From Puffinus mauretanicus (lineage: Eukaryota > Chordata > Aves > Procellariiformes > Procellariidae), in contig JAJKFH010001315.1 of assembly GCA_023333565.1 (NCBI GenBank), positions 1,116,001 to 1,180,000 of the forward strand: a stretch of DNA of 64,000 nucleotides, given 5' to 3'. Made by a program: the position numbers and the translations under genes. Below, piece after piece: positions 48,701-59,418 of this stretch. The number at the start of each line of letters is the position of its first letter. Within the stretch, counting starts at the first letter, position 1. Below the pieces are notes generated by a model, which ran no database searches, was not told where the DNA came from, and saw only the letters and a list, made by a program, of their open reading frames with translations.

Positions 48701-49930
48701 TCTCCAGGTATTGGCCTTTGAATTGAGGTGTGTGGTCAGGCTGTGCAGGTGCAGGTCTGAAGAAGAGAGGCTGCCAGCTCTTGGTCAGCCTCAGGGTGTG
48801 GTGGGCGTTTCTTCTGTTCCTCGGTAAATTTACGTTCCCTCAAGTTCCTTTATGCTCCAGCTCTCACCTGTAAGAGTCAGCTCTCTGTTTCTGAAGCAGC
48901 TTGATTTAAGGATGGAGTAGTAAAGAAGACGCTTTTCCACACACTAAAATTTTAGTAAAGAAAAGTTATCTAAAAAAACTAAACCCAAACTTGACCAGTG
49001 TGGAGCAAAGGGTGGAGGAGATTTGGAGAAGTAAACAAATAAATGTTCTCCTCTCGCGTGGAATGGCACTCGAGCTGGATCAAAGGTTAGAATAAAGCAC
49101 ACAAGTTTAATAGATTAGTTTTTCCAAGAGTCATGCATATCAGTGCAGTATGAACATGTTTATCTTCTATGAATTTCCTTAACTCGCTGAAAGAATGTTA
49201 AAACTTAACACCCTTCAAGGTCTGGAAAAGCCACTCTTTCTCAACTGAAATGGGAGTCCAGTCTTCTAGTTGCTTTGGACATGGTTTGTGTACGATTTCA
49301 CTTGGAGTATGATGAGGAAAATGCCATAAAGTCTCTGTCCGGATAAAAATCCACCTCTCAAAGTGTGCGGTCATGACAGCCTCTTGCCCAGCTTTGGAAA
49401 GAGCTGAAGTCAGGTGAAGGTTTCCGGTGTACAGTGGGTATAGCACACCCTGGTCCTCTGGGATGGGAGCAGCTCCCACTGGAAGAAGGGGAGGTGGTGT
49501 AGCATTTCACAGAAGGTGCTTGGTGAGTGTCTTGGTCAAACCATACCAACAGGTCTTCTCCTTTAAATGGCTTTTGGGCAAACTATGATCAGAGTTGCTT
49601 TAATGATGTTATTGCAGGTATCTGTTGGGTTTGTTCTTGTGCCTTTGATTGGAGTTTGCCACTGTGTTTTGTTGTGTGGTTTTTTTGTAAGGTGAAGGCT
49701 AGGAAAATAAAGTGGTATTGTCTTCTGTCTGAGGCTTTTATTTCCCTTTGTATCCTTCATTTCCCTTCAGGAACAGCTACCGCTTGCAGGAAACTAATGC
49801 AAGGCTCCGGCTTAATACAGAGAGGTCTCCAAGCCAAGCCCTGTTTCAGTGGGACTCATGTTATACATCCCTTGTAAGAACTGGTGATTCTTAAGGGAGC
49901 TGCTATCTCCCAGAATAACTCCGTAGATCA

Positions 49931-49994
49931 AGTTTTGTCCTCTCCCTCATCTTAAAGTTCACAGTTTTGTCCTCTCCCTCATCTTAAAGTTCAC
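49931..49994 (+). repeat. Exact tandem duplication, 2 x 32 bp
   Basis: A 32-bp unit starting AGTTTTGTCC and ending AAAGTTCAC occurs twice head to tail at 49931-49962 and 49963-49994 with no mismatch. It is likely recent and possibly polymorphic. Confidence 0.97.
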
Positions 49995-52900
49995 ACTTCT
50001 GATTGTCCTGCTTAGAAAGAGGGTTGCCAACAGAGAAGGAGGGGCAATGAACCGGAGCTGATGGAATAGTCATTTCTTCTTATTAAAAATGGTTCTTAGG
50101 AAAGTAGTTCTTCTCCCGACTCTTGCAGAGAAACTCTATTTCCTTGGTGCTTGTTGCTGATCTGTGTTCTTGTCGGTTTGATTTCCGCCCTGGAAAACAG
50201 GTGTAGAGATGCTATAAGTAGCAAGAAGTGTAATGCATGCAGTGAGGTCCTCGCAGACTCTAAATTACAGTTTTCCTTCCTGTGCCACAACCTCAGGTCC
50301 CTGACCTGCAACTGCAGCATATTTTCTGTGACTAACAGCTGTAATTCCCTAATTATCATGCTCTGTTCTCCTGCTGTGCTGTAGATTTTGTTACCAAGGA
50401 AGCAAACCAAGTTTCCTCATTCCTATCCTTGCTCTGTACACTTCCAACTGTTTTAAATCCACCATTTGATGCAGCCCATAAAGACAAATGACTATCTCTT
50501 GTTTCAAATATTCAAAGTCTCCAGAACATATTACGTATCTACATGCTGGGGAGGAAGATGGCAAAGTAAGTCTTTCTGGCCTTTCTTTTAGTGAAGGCAG
50601 CTGGTCCAAAGCTATTCCTAGGTTAGAAAAAGTACCTTTGTTAGCTGTAACCCTCCTGTGCAGAGTGCTGGACTAAAAGTGGTCTCAGACAGTGGGTCCA
50701 AGTAAATGGTACTTCTGTAAAGTGACTGACAAATCTTCTGTAAAACCCTGGAAAACAAAGGTGCGTGTTAAACTCCGACGGCAGGCTGTACGTGTGTGGT
50801 GTAACTGGCCTACAAGCCTCATCGTTTGGGGATGACTGACATGGTAATGGGGCCAATGAGTCATTTTTTTTTTGCCCTCTCCATTTTTGAGGTTGGGGAC
50901 AAATGATTGCATGCCAGATGGAAATGAGAATAAACCTGTGCTAATCTAGATGATTAGAGCAATACAGCCAGACTGTATTGTGGTAGATAAGCAACTGATT
51001 AAAATATCACAGAAACATGTTAAGCAGCAGGAAAACTTTCTAGTTTCTACAAAAAGCACAACTAAATATTAACCTACTAAGTACCCAAAAGTATACTTGT
51101 CTACTGCATGCACCTTAGGCTTTACTGGATGATGCCCATCATCCTCCTGAAGGATGCTCACAGGTAAGTCTAATGCTCTAATTAGTCAGTTTGGACTTGA
51201 TCAGTCTAACATGGCTGTGTCCAAGACACTTGGGTAAAGCCCCTGTGGCTCTTGGTGGGAGTCAGTGATAAACAGGAATGCTTTCCACGGGCCCAGTCTC
51301 CAGTAATTAATATTTCACGTCTCGCTCCAGAAATATCCCCCAAGTTGCAACATGAATGGGGTCTCCTAGGTCACAGGATAAAAATTACTGACTCCAGGAG
51401 GATTTACTCCTTGACTCTTCTGGCCATTAAGCTAAGATGGAGGGGGCTGCTCTTTCCTCTGGATCGCTGGAGTTAAATCCACAACAACTGTGTCTCGAAA
51501 ACATGACACCCAAGGCGGGCAATAAAGGAAATTATCTGTTTGGCCTCAATCAGAGGAGAAGGAAAGAAAGCTGCCAAAGAAAAGGAGCAAATTTAGACAA
51601 TGCAACTGATCTCTCTAGAAGTAAGATTGCCCAGCATTACTTCACCTACAGCTTCACAAGGGGCTTTACAGAGTGCAATATATAGCTGGTGAGCATGGGT
51701 CAGGTATGGATGCACAATAAATCTATGGGGCCCGATGTAGATGCATCTGCACTACAGAATAATGGTGGGAAGAAGATGCTTTTGTTCAGTTTCTGCAACT
51801 CTGGTCTTGTGCATGAATTGTTTAAATGTCAAGTATTGTACACCTTAGTGTATACTTGTCAGAATATATTAGTGTAACATCGAAACTTGCTTTTAAGATG
51901 CACTAAACTCAAGGTTAGAGGCAATAGAGTCAAAATTTGTACTTCATAGAAACTCAAATTATGGTGGTGGTAGCTCAGCAGGTGTTTTGAGTTCATGGCA
52001 CCATGACGTGGCGTTATGCTATAATACGCTGTGCTTAGATTGTAACTGAAACAATGCCCAATCTGTGCTAGCATGCAACGTCTGAATAAAATTTGAAGTG
52101 TTTTTGGTGAGAATGGTAGAAAACCACTGGGTTTGCAAACTCTGTTGCAAATTGCAAATTCAATTTTACTTTGATCACTGTAAATGTTTGAATAAGAGTG
52201 CCACTTGCATGAGCTCTGTGCAACAGAGGAATGTAATGAACTTGGAAGAAAAATTCTTGGTCTCGGTGCCTATGGTATAATCTGTCCACACTTCTGCCTT
52301 GGAAGGAGATGTTGAATAAGGGTGCCAAGAGCTCGTGGCTTTGACAGATGCAATGGTTGTACTAATGTCTTACCTGTACATCTTTATGTAAGGCAGAACT
52401 TACCACTTGATATGGTTGTAACTGGTTTAGGTTTCTCTGGCTGCTTACTGAGCATATGTGAGGCTTCCTGGGACGGCCGGCAGGTTGCAGTGGGTTTGCC
52501 TGAGTCTTAGGATGGGAAAAGTCACCAGTGCATGTTGTGTTACCTGTCCTTTTCATTTGTGACCCTTCACCAGCAAGGTGTGCAGGTCCTGCTCACGCCT
52601 ACCAGCAATATCATTCTTTCTCAGCAGTATCAAAAGCCCTTCTAAAACAGGAGTTGGATGCGTAATTTAAAATTTTTTTTTAGGTGTAACAAAGCATCCA
52701 AGGTGTCTTTTCCCTTCAACATGGCCTGGGAGGAACTACCTTGTATGACTCTACCGGTAATACTCATTAAATTGGTAACAATGCCTTGGAGGGCTTATAG
52801 TTGGAGGTAGTCTCTGCACTCCTTATGTGGCAATTCTGAATTGTTCAATGTGTCCAGGTTTCATAAACTCTGCAGGTAAAGTCCTTATCTTCCCCCGCGC

Positions 52901-53610
52901 TGAGGTCTCATGGTCATGGGTTGCTGGTGGCTTCAAGCTGTGAGTGAGCAGCTGCTGGTGGATGGCTCTTGGTGAACAGAGTGGTTCTCAGATGCTGAAG
53001 GACACCAGAGGGGAGGAGGGTGCACTCACCTGTTTCTGACTCAATGAATAAATAAATAATTTTAAAATCCCAAAACCAAGGGGGTGTTCACCTGCACAGG
53101 ACAAAGAATGAGTAACCTGATGAATGATTCTAATAACATAACTAATGTGGTAGCTCATTGGAAACTGCCTTAACTGTCTTTTAACGTAAGTTTATGGTGA
53201 CGGACTTGACTAGTATCATACAGTAGTGCTCCCTTATGTTGTCAAGTGCTATGGTTGGCACGTGGGTACCTTCTCTTCAAACTTTAAGAAAAGTATTGTA
53301 ACTGAAATTCATTTTAGATAAGCAAAAGGTAATGTGTTAATGAATTCGTCGTAATGTGGGTCTCAAACAGGGATGCTGGAGGCAGAAACTGGCTGAGCGA
53401 AGAGAGAGGGAAGCATCCAGATCTTCTGCTCTTAAACTCGGAGGTCTCCAGTGATGGAGTCCTGCAGCCCTGACTGGGAGGCAGCTCATGGGGTGCCTGG
53501 CTATATACAGCACTCAATTGCAAAGACAGAGTGGGTCCTTGTCTCCTCAGCCCCAGCATGGCAGTGCTCAGGCCTGCACCCTAATGCGGAACATGCAGCA
53601 GCTTTTAGTG

Positions 53611-53685
53611 CTTTGTTTTTGGGGGTTTTTTTTTGGTTTGTGTGTGGTTTTTTTTTTTTTTTGTGGTTGGTTGGTTGTTTTTTAA
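53611..53685 (+). repeat. T/G-rich low-complexity tract
   Basis: Runs of up to 15 T alternate with GG, GGGGG and TGTG blocks and GGTT tetramers. No gene can be read through it. Confidence 0.9.
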
Positions 53686-54877
53686 AGTGCAGGCTTCCAC
53701 TTCAGCAATCCAGGTGTTCTACTCTATCCAGGCTCAACAAATAGGGCTAGTGCTCCAGGCTTCGTTTGTTGACACGACCAGGAGAGGTTAAGATGTGAGA
53801 AACCTGGGCGCACAGAGCATCTGCCTGCTACTCACGGGTGTGCCCACAGGGAGCAGGAGGATGCTGCGTGACCAGATTCTGAATCAAAGCCATGCTTAGC
53901 AGCCAGGAGCACTGTCCTGCAGCATTCCTGCTAAGGCACACGCGCAGCTGAAACACTCAAGCTGTGGCACTGGGGAGTTGGGTTACACAGAGAAGCAAGC
54001 TGACTCTGTCGTGGCTGAGCATCTGCTGTGCCACGGCACAAGCACGGACAGAGTTGCGTGGGGGCTACCTCTGACTTGCTTCTGTGGAGGTAACGGTGGC
54101 TGGGTATTGTACTGTGTCTCTGTTTCTCCCGAAAGGGGAGAGAGGGTGTGTTGATAACCGGCTTGCTTAGATGAAATGCTTTACTTGGGAAAGAGTACGC
54201 ATGCCTGGCAAATAAAATGCAGAGCTGATGAGAGAGTTGTGACTCAAGTCAGCCAAACTGCAGCGAGATAGTTGCTGTATGATAACACTAAGGTATAAAG
54301 GCTTATGGGGTTTTTTGCTGGTTTTGGTTATTTTATCAAACAAGTGAAGCAAAGCAGGTACCTTATGGTCATTGAAATTAACCACTGTTATTAAATAGTT
54401 GGGGGGGGAAAATGAGTGTCAGACTCCAACTTCTACAGCCTTCTATTGCTGTGCTATCCAACTGCTTTTTTTCAGCTACAGCATTGCCTCAAACGATGCC
54501 TGAAAGCAAGCTGCTATTGCTGAGGGTCACAGGGATAAATGCCTTGGGAAAGGTAAAAGACTGAGATGGTCAAGACAAATGTTATGGCTATTATTTGCTC
54601 GTGTAGTTAAAGGGGATGGGCAGAGGTAAGGACTGTATCTGAGTGGAGCTGGATGGATGCTGCCTTCTCCTCAGCTCTCCTGCTGGGGGTGATGTGCTAA
54701 GCAAGCAAGTAGCTGGGAAAGTGGAACTGTAAAAGCATCCCCTAATGTACCGTGGGGTTTGACGGGTAAGTGGAGGGGTGGGCTGCTGTCAGGGACGGAC
54801 TGAGAGTGTCTGTACAATGTGCAGCCATGTTGTTAAAGCGAAGTATCTGATGTGAGTACAGGGTTCAACCATATACT

Positions 54878-54883
54878 AATAAA
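54878..54883 (+). terminator. Candidate AATAAA poly(A) signal, plus strand
   Basis: AATAAAG in a moderately AT-rich context. It faces a minus-strand AATAAA 50 bp further on, in convergent arrangement. No coding exon is tied to it. Confidence 0.2.
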
Positions 54884-54932
54884 GTAAACATGTTTTAAAA
54901 AAACAAACACTACTGTGGTTCTGGTGCAAGAC

Positions 54933-54938
54933 TTTATT
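54933..54938 (-). terminator. Candidate AATAAA poly(A) signal, minus strand
   Basis: The minus strand reads CTCAATAAAGTCTTGCACC, a typical-looking 3' end. The TG-rich minisatellite lies immediately upstream in that sense. It could be a distal signal for the candidate minus-strand gene ending at 56944, giving a 2-kb 3' UTR. Unproven. Confidence 0.25.
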
Positions 54939-55019
54939 GAGTTATGGAACAGCATCTTCTGTGCACAGTAAGTACCCATGGAAGGGGACACGACCAGGAG
55001 GGGGATGATGACAATGACA

Positions 55020-55870
55020 AGGGGGGGCCCCCACGTGTGGCACAAGACACGTGTGAGTTATGGTGCGTGGAGGGGGGGGGTACGGGGCACAGGACTGGTG
55101 TGTTGGGTGGGTATGTTGTGTCATATGTGGCCGTGTGTTCAGGGGACTGGTATTGTGTCATGAGTAGCGTGTGTGATGTTGGCATGTGCATGTGGAGTGT
55201 CCTGTGTGGAGCATCATGCATGTGCAGTGTCACATGTGGTATGCAACATACCTTTGTGGTGTGTCGTGGGTGTGCAGCACGTGTGAGGTGTGATGTGTGT
55301 GCAGCACATGTGCTGTCATGTGGTGCATCACATGTGTGGTGTCACAGGTGACATGCATCATACATGTGGAGTGAAATGTGTGTGGCATGTCACAGGTATG
55401 TGGCAAGTGTGTGGTGTCCCACTTGTGGTGCAGTAGCACCACAGGTGTTTCATGTATGCAGCAAATGTTGTGGAGCACATGTGCAATGCCTGAGTGTCTT
55501 GTGCTGCAAGTGTGCAACGCAAGTGTTGTGCCATGTGTGGCACACACGAGTGTTGTGTATTCACAAGTGTGGTGCAAGCGTGCAGCAGCTGCGGGTGTTG
55601 TGCAGCACACAGGTGAGCAGTGAGCACAGGTGCTGTGGGGCACACAGTGCACTACCCCACTGTTTTGTGACTCACCTGTGCGTTGCACGAATAGCACACA
55701 GGTCCTGTCCCCTGCGTGTCACCAGTGTAGTTTGTATCCCAAGTGTACAGCACACACCTATTCTGTTTCTCATGTGTGCAGTGGATAAGCGCTGTGCATG
55801 AGTGGGTTTTGTGTCTTGAGTGTGGTGTGCACATGGGTCTTGTCCAAGTGGGTGGTGTCTCACATCTGCA
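55020..55870 (+). repeat. Degenerate TG-rich minisatellite, unit about 25-30 bp
   Basis: Blocks of the form CAAGTGTGGTGCA, CACATGTGGTATGCA and CAAGTGTTGTGCCATG recur at irregular 20-30 bp spacing for some 850 bp, strongly diverged between copies. CA/TG dinucleotides and GTGTGGTGT dominate. Poly-G runs mark the left end. The repeat keeps several frames open on both strands, giving Cys/His-rich (minus) and Cys/Val-rich (plus) translations that are artefacts of the repeat. Confidence 0.8.
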
Positions 55871-56768
55871 GGGTGAGTGGTTCGTGCGGCATATGAAGAA
55901 GCCCCCTTGGGTGCCACTGAGGTTCTCCCTCACAGCTGCCCTCCAGCAGCATCCCCCTCCCTCCTGCCCAGCATGGGTGTTGTCATGGCTGGCTGCAGCT
56001 GTCTGGGGATGAAGCGCCCTGTTGGGGTGCCAGCCAGTCTGGCTGCTGTGCAACAGGAGCCTGCCTGCAGCCCCACTGGCATTTTTCAAGGCTGGAAGGG
56101 TTTGTGTGTCCCACTCCCCCTCACTGCACAGCCCTGCTCTGTGTGAGCTGAAGCCCTGTCGAGGGAGGGGGTTGGTAAATGCTCCCTCTGCAACATCAGC
56201 AGGTTTCTGCTATAGCAACACCCACCATGTCAGCCAGAGTCCGGAAGGTGAAGGCGCAAGGCAAGGCAGACTGCTCCCATGCAGCACCTCCATCGCAGCA
56301 GGAGAGACGCTGAGGGTGCAGGAACATATCCAAGCGTGGTGGGACAGGACTGTCCTGGGGCCAAGCCCTGTGCTCTTCCTCCTCATGGCAGCACATCTGC
56401 AGAAACCTAAATCCAAAGCAAGGTTAATAGAGACATTCCTGTGTAACTCTGCTAGCCCACTGGGGGAGAAGGTCTTGAAAGCATCTACGCTAGTCAGGAA
56501 CCGAAAACTCACTGGGCTTTGGCTCTGGAGCTGTGTGGATGCTTTTGACCATTTACCCTATGTTCTTATGTGATAACAGTCAATCCAAACACCGAGGAAC
56601 ATCGCTGGGAGGCATTAAGTGCTTGTTTTCAGCCCACTCACCTTAGCGTCACAACTCTGATTTATACCCCTCATCAGCTGGACCGCAAGTCTTTGTTTTT
56701 TGCCATTTTAACTTAGCCGAAAGAAAACCATGTATACATCATATCATGCTGAATGTTAGGAGAATTTT
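55871..56768. other. Non-coding flank of the minisatellite
   Basis: No supported exon. The 183-codon plus-strand frame at 56022-56573 has low-complexity, GC-driven composition and no splice context. Confidence 0.45.
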
Positions 56769-56778
56769 TTTATTTATT
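56769..56778 (-). terminator. Overlapping AATAAA poly(A) signals, minus strand
   Basis: The minus strand reads AAATAAATAAA, giving two overlapping AATAAA hexamers 166-175 bp past the stop codon of the candidate terminal exon at 56944-57159. Spacing is ideal for a short 3' UTR. Confidence 0.45.
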
Positions 56779-56943
56779 TACAAAGCAGCTCTGTCAATTT
56801 GTTACTAGTAATGTGTATTTAAAATACACAATAATAATAAATAAATGAAGTGGGGGGGGGCAAGGGGTGCTATTCGCACCTCACTTACTTAAACAGCAAG
56901 ACAAACCACACGGTAATGATTTCCTTCCCTCCTTTGCAGTCCT

Positions 56944-57159
56944 TCAAAGGTCTTCCAGTGTTTCACCATCCACCATAAAAGGGCGATTTGGGCTGCTGGG
57001 CATATGCAGAGGGGATTTCTTCAGTGAAACTCCTTGCACAGAGGCTGTGGGCTCAGCTGCTGCCTGAAACGAGTCATACATTAGAAAAGCTGCAAAGCTT
57101 TGACCCAATGGCTGCTGCATCTTTTGCACTGATTTAAAGCACTGCGGCCCTTTCTCAAC
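56944..57159 (-). CDS. Candidate terminal coding exon, unrecognised gene
   Basis: A strong acceptor (cctgacttccttgccag) opens a phase-0 reading of 71 codons. It starts VEKGPQCFKSVQKM and has QSFAAFLMYDSFQAA in the middle, then a Ser/Pro-rich stretch (SPLHMPSSPNRPF), and ends VDGETLEDL with TGA. Twin AATAAA signals follow at a plausible distance. The composition looks like a disordered C-terminal tail of a larger protein whose upstream exons lie to the right. It joins in frame to the candidate exon at 58437-58721. I do not recognise the family. Acceptor, open frame and polyA signal together make this the best candidate outside the ferritin-like gene. Confidence 0.45.
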   Translation of the reverse strand, partial: VEKGPQCFKSVQKMQQPLGQSFAAFLMYDSFQAAAEPTASVQGVSLKKSPLHMPSSPNRPFMVDGETLEDL

Positions 57160-57179
57160 CTGGCAAGGAAGTCAGGCAT

Positions 57180-57340
57180 TTGAGATTTTTTTTTTTTAAT
57201 ATGTGCATGTACATAAATGCCATTTTATATATATAGATATATGTACACACACACAGAGCCACACATAAGTACATATATATTTATTTACATGTATATACAC
57301 GTATGGGTAGATAGACAGATGAAGATAGACATATGCTTGA
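57180..57340. repeat. Mixed T-run, TATA and CACA simple repeats
   Basis: A T-run is followed by short ATATAT, ACACAC and GATA-like tracts, none long or pure. It lies just upstream of the candidate terminal exon in the minus sense. Confidence 0.8.
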
Positions 57341-57957
57341 CTAAAAAAGACACTTGGAGTGGCCAATTAACAACCGAGCACTTAATTATGCAGTTCAGCG
57401 ATGGGCTGCAATCCTGCGCGCCTCACAGTCCCAGCTAGTAAGTTAAAATGCAACCTTTTCTGTTTTATCCTGCGTGACAAATTTATCCCTGCTAAAGGCC
57501 AGCAGCAGGTAACCTGCCATGGAGACCCGTTTCCACCTCAGCAGATGAAACTCTGGCCAGTGACATTTCAAAGCCCCCATGTCACAATTTTTAGGGAACA
57601 ACATGAGGGTGAGGGTGAGGAGACAGCAGGAGTGGGGAAAGCTGCATTTCCAGAGACACAATAGTTGCCTGTGGGAGACAAGAGGTTTCCAGCCCCTGCT
57701 CTGGGGCAAGGATTGGGGGTGCCAGGCTCCACCGCCTCCGGGGTCATGGGAGATGGCATGTGCCACTCAGCTGAAGCCTGGGTCAATGGCCCATCATTTC
57801 TTCCTGGGGTTTGTCCCATCCCAACGCCTTCCTTCCCCTGACCCAGTCTCGGGTTCTCAGCTCCTGGTTGAGACACAAGCATTAGGTCAGCTGCTGTGCA
57901 TTTGTAGTTGAAGTGTATTCAGCACCTACTGAAACTGCCACAGCCCTTTATATAAAG

Positions 57958-58060
57958 TTTTTTTATATATATATATATATATAAAAATAATAATATATAC
58001 TATTATATATAATACATACATTTATATGCATATATATACCAAAAATATATAAAAGAGTTA
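57958..58060. repeat. (TA)n-rich simple repeat
   Basis: About ten TA dinucleotides in a row (57964-57983), then AT-only interrupted sequence. Likely length-variable. Confidence 0.9.
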
Positions 58061-58411
58061 AAAGATCTTTTCTATACACACACATATTTTCTTCCTGACC
58101 TGTACAAAGACATCTGCCTTTGGCATAACCAACTGACCATCCAATACTGCCCAAACAATCCTGTCACCCACGAATGAGTGCAGCGACATGTCACCAAAAC
58201 CAAGGCAACCGAAAAACCAGATGCAAACGGTGCGGAGTATGCTCCTGCACATACAGCTATGCTTGTTAGCCTGTTTCTTGGAAGTGAAAGCATACGGTAA
58301 GTTACTCTGCAACATATGTTTTTTCATAAGAGAGGAAAGCATTCAAAATTTACAAGACAATTCTATAGCTGTAACAGGAGCTTGTACTGTACGTGCTTCT
58401 TATGGTGCCAT

Positions 58412-58417
58412 TTTATT
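58412..58417 (-). terminator. AATAAA just after the alternative stop
   Basis: The hexamer starts five bases beyond the TGA at 58422-58424. This is unusually tight for a coding 3' end, which makes a noncoding or alternative transcript more likely if it is used. Confidence 0.25.
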
Positions 58418-58436
58418 AGGCTCATGCTATAGAGAC

Positions 58437-58721
58437 CTCACTGTTATCTGCAGAAGACTTTGTCTCGCTGGGCATTTTCTGCACCAAACTTTGCATTCCT
58501 GCCCTTTTCCCCAACCGTCCTTCCCCAACAAAGGCTCTTTTTTCAGGAGAATTAAGGCACAAATCATCGTATCTGTTCCAAGGGCAGAGTGTGTCGGTCT
58601 TATTTACTCCGCGAGGAGCACTGGCATTCATGGGACGCCAACAGCTGGATCTGAGCATTTCCTTTAATTGAACAGGTTTACAGTCTTTCTGTGCTGAAGC
58701 AATTCTCCACATCACACAAGC
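58437..58721 (-). CDS. Candidate internal or terminal exon, unrecognised gene
   Basis: A good acceptor (cattttattctggtatgcag) opens a phase-0 frame of 95 codons starting ACVMWRIASAQKDCKPVQLK, with the segment KTDTLCPWNRYDDLCLNSPE and a polar end. A weak donor, GAG|gtctct, would join it in phase 0 to 56944-57159. If that donor is not used, the frame closes at TGA (58422-58424), and an AATAAA (58412-58417) follows at once, making an alternative 3' end. Both readings are consistent with a minus-strand gene continuing to the right. I know no family for it. Confidence 0.3.
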
Positions 58722-59275
58722 CTGCATACCAGAATAAAATGAAAATTTAAGAGCGCTGGCTAACAAGACCAAGCAGCTCATTGTTTAAACAAGAGGCTGA
58801 TTGTCTGGGTACTCCAGTGCCCCGTTCCTCCAACGTTAAACCCACACGAGGGACAGCAGCCTAATCCACAGCTTGCCGCCAGGTGGTATAGAAATTAATC
58901 TTCCACTTACCCGGGCTATTAGTTGCGGTATTCATAAAGGTTTGCAACCCAATGAGGCTAGCAACTGAAATTTTCTCCTTGTCATGGAGGGTCATGGCAA
59001 CGTGGCGATATGAAATATCAGCCTTCAGGGGTGTCCCCTGTGGTGAGAAAAGCAGGGACGATACGCACCATGGCGAGACTGGGGGGAACGGCCCCCAGGA
59101 CCTTCTGGTTCAACACAGGCAGCCCCAGGCTGTCTAACCGCACAGCAGATATGTTGGAGGACAGGGGATGGACTGGGAAAGCTAACGAAGGACCTGAGCA
59201 TAGTCCACCATAACGTGCAGGGCTGAGCAAGTTTGGTGTTTATGAGGAAAGGAACTAAATACTGATTTTTCTCAC

Positions 59276-59418
59276 CTTTTAGCAACACCGAAACTCCCAT
59301 TTCTAGTCTGACAGTACCCCTGGAGTGCTGGACGTGCAACACAGGGACCCTCATTAGGTCTCCCAAAAGCTCAGGGGCATGCTTCAGATCTGCTTGCCAG
59401 GACATTTAACTCATCTTC
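59276..59418 (-). ncRNA. Candidate noncoding or 5' exon
   Basis: A 143-bp segment sits between a pyrimidine-rich acceptor (ending accctgttag) and a strong donor, AAAAG|gtgaga. Two of its frames are closed by early stops. The third has TAA directly before an ATG that then reads 43 codons from MSWQADLKHAPELL to the donor. Its end phase does not match the exon at 58721. It may belong to a noncoding or 5'-untranslated part of a minus-strand transcript. Confidence 0.2.

Larger units (their letters stand above)
45792..54877. other. Non-coding stretch, nothing recognised
   Basis: No supported exon or element family. It holds one exact tandem duplication (49931-49994) and one T/G-rich low-complexity tract at about 53611-53685. 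Open frames of 60-116 codons look like background. Confidence 0.4.

Noticed and set aside
55230..55697. 155-codon Cys/His-rich minus-strand frame resembling a metal-binding repeat protein
   Set aside because: The His/Cys/Thr pattern is produced by the TG-rich minisatellite itself, and similar frames are open on the opposite strand.
56022..56573. 183-codon plus-strand frame
   Set aside because: No splice sites, start context or recognisable motif; the composition follows local base content.
58188..58667. 159-codon plus-strand frame
   Set aside because: It overlaps the minus-strand exon candidate, which has an acceptor and polyA context; the plus frame has neither.
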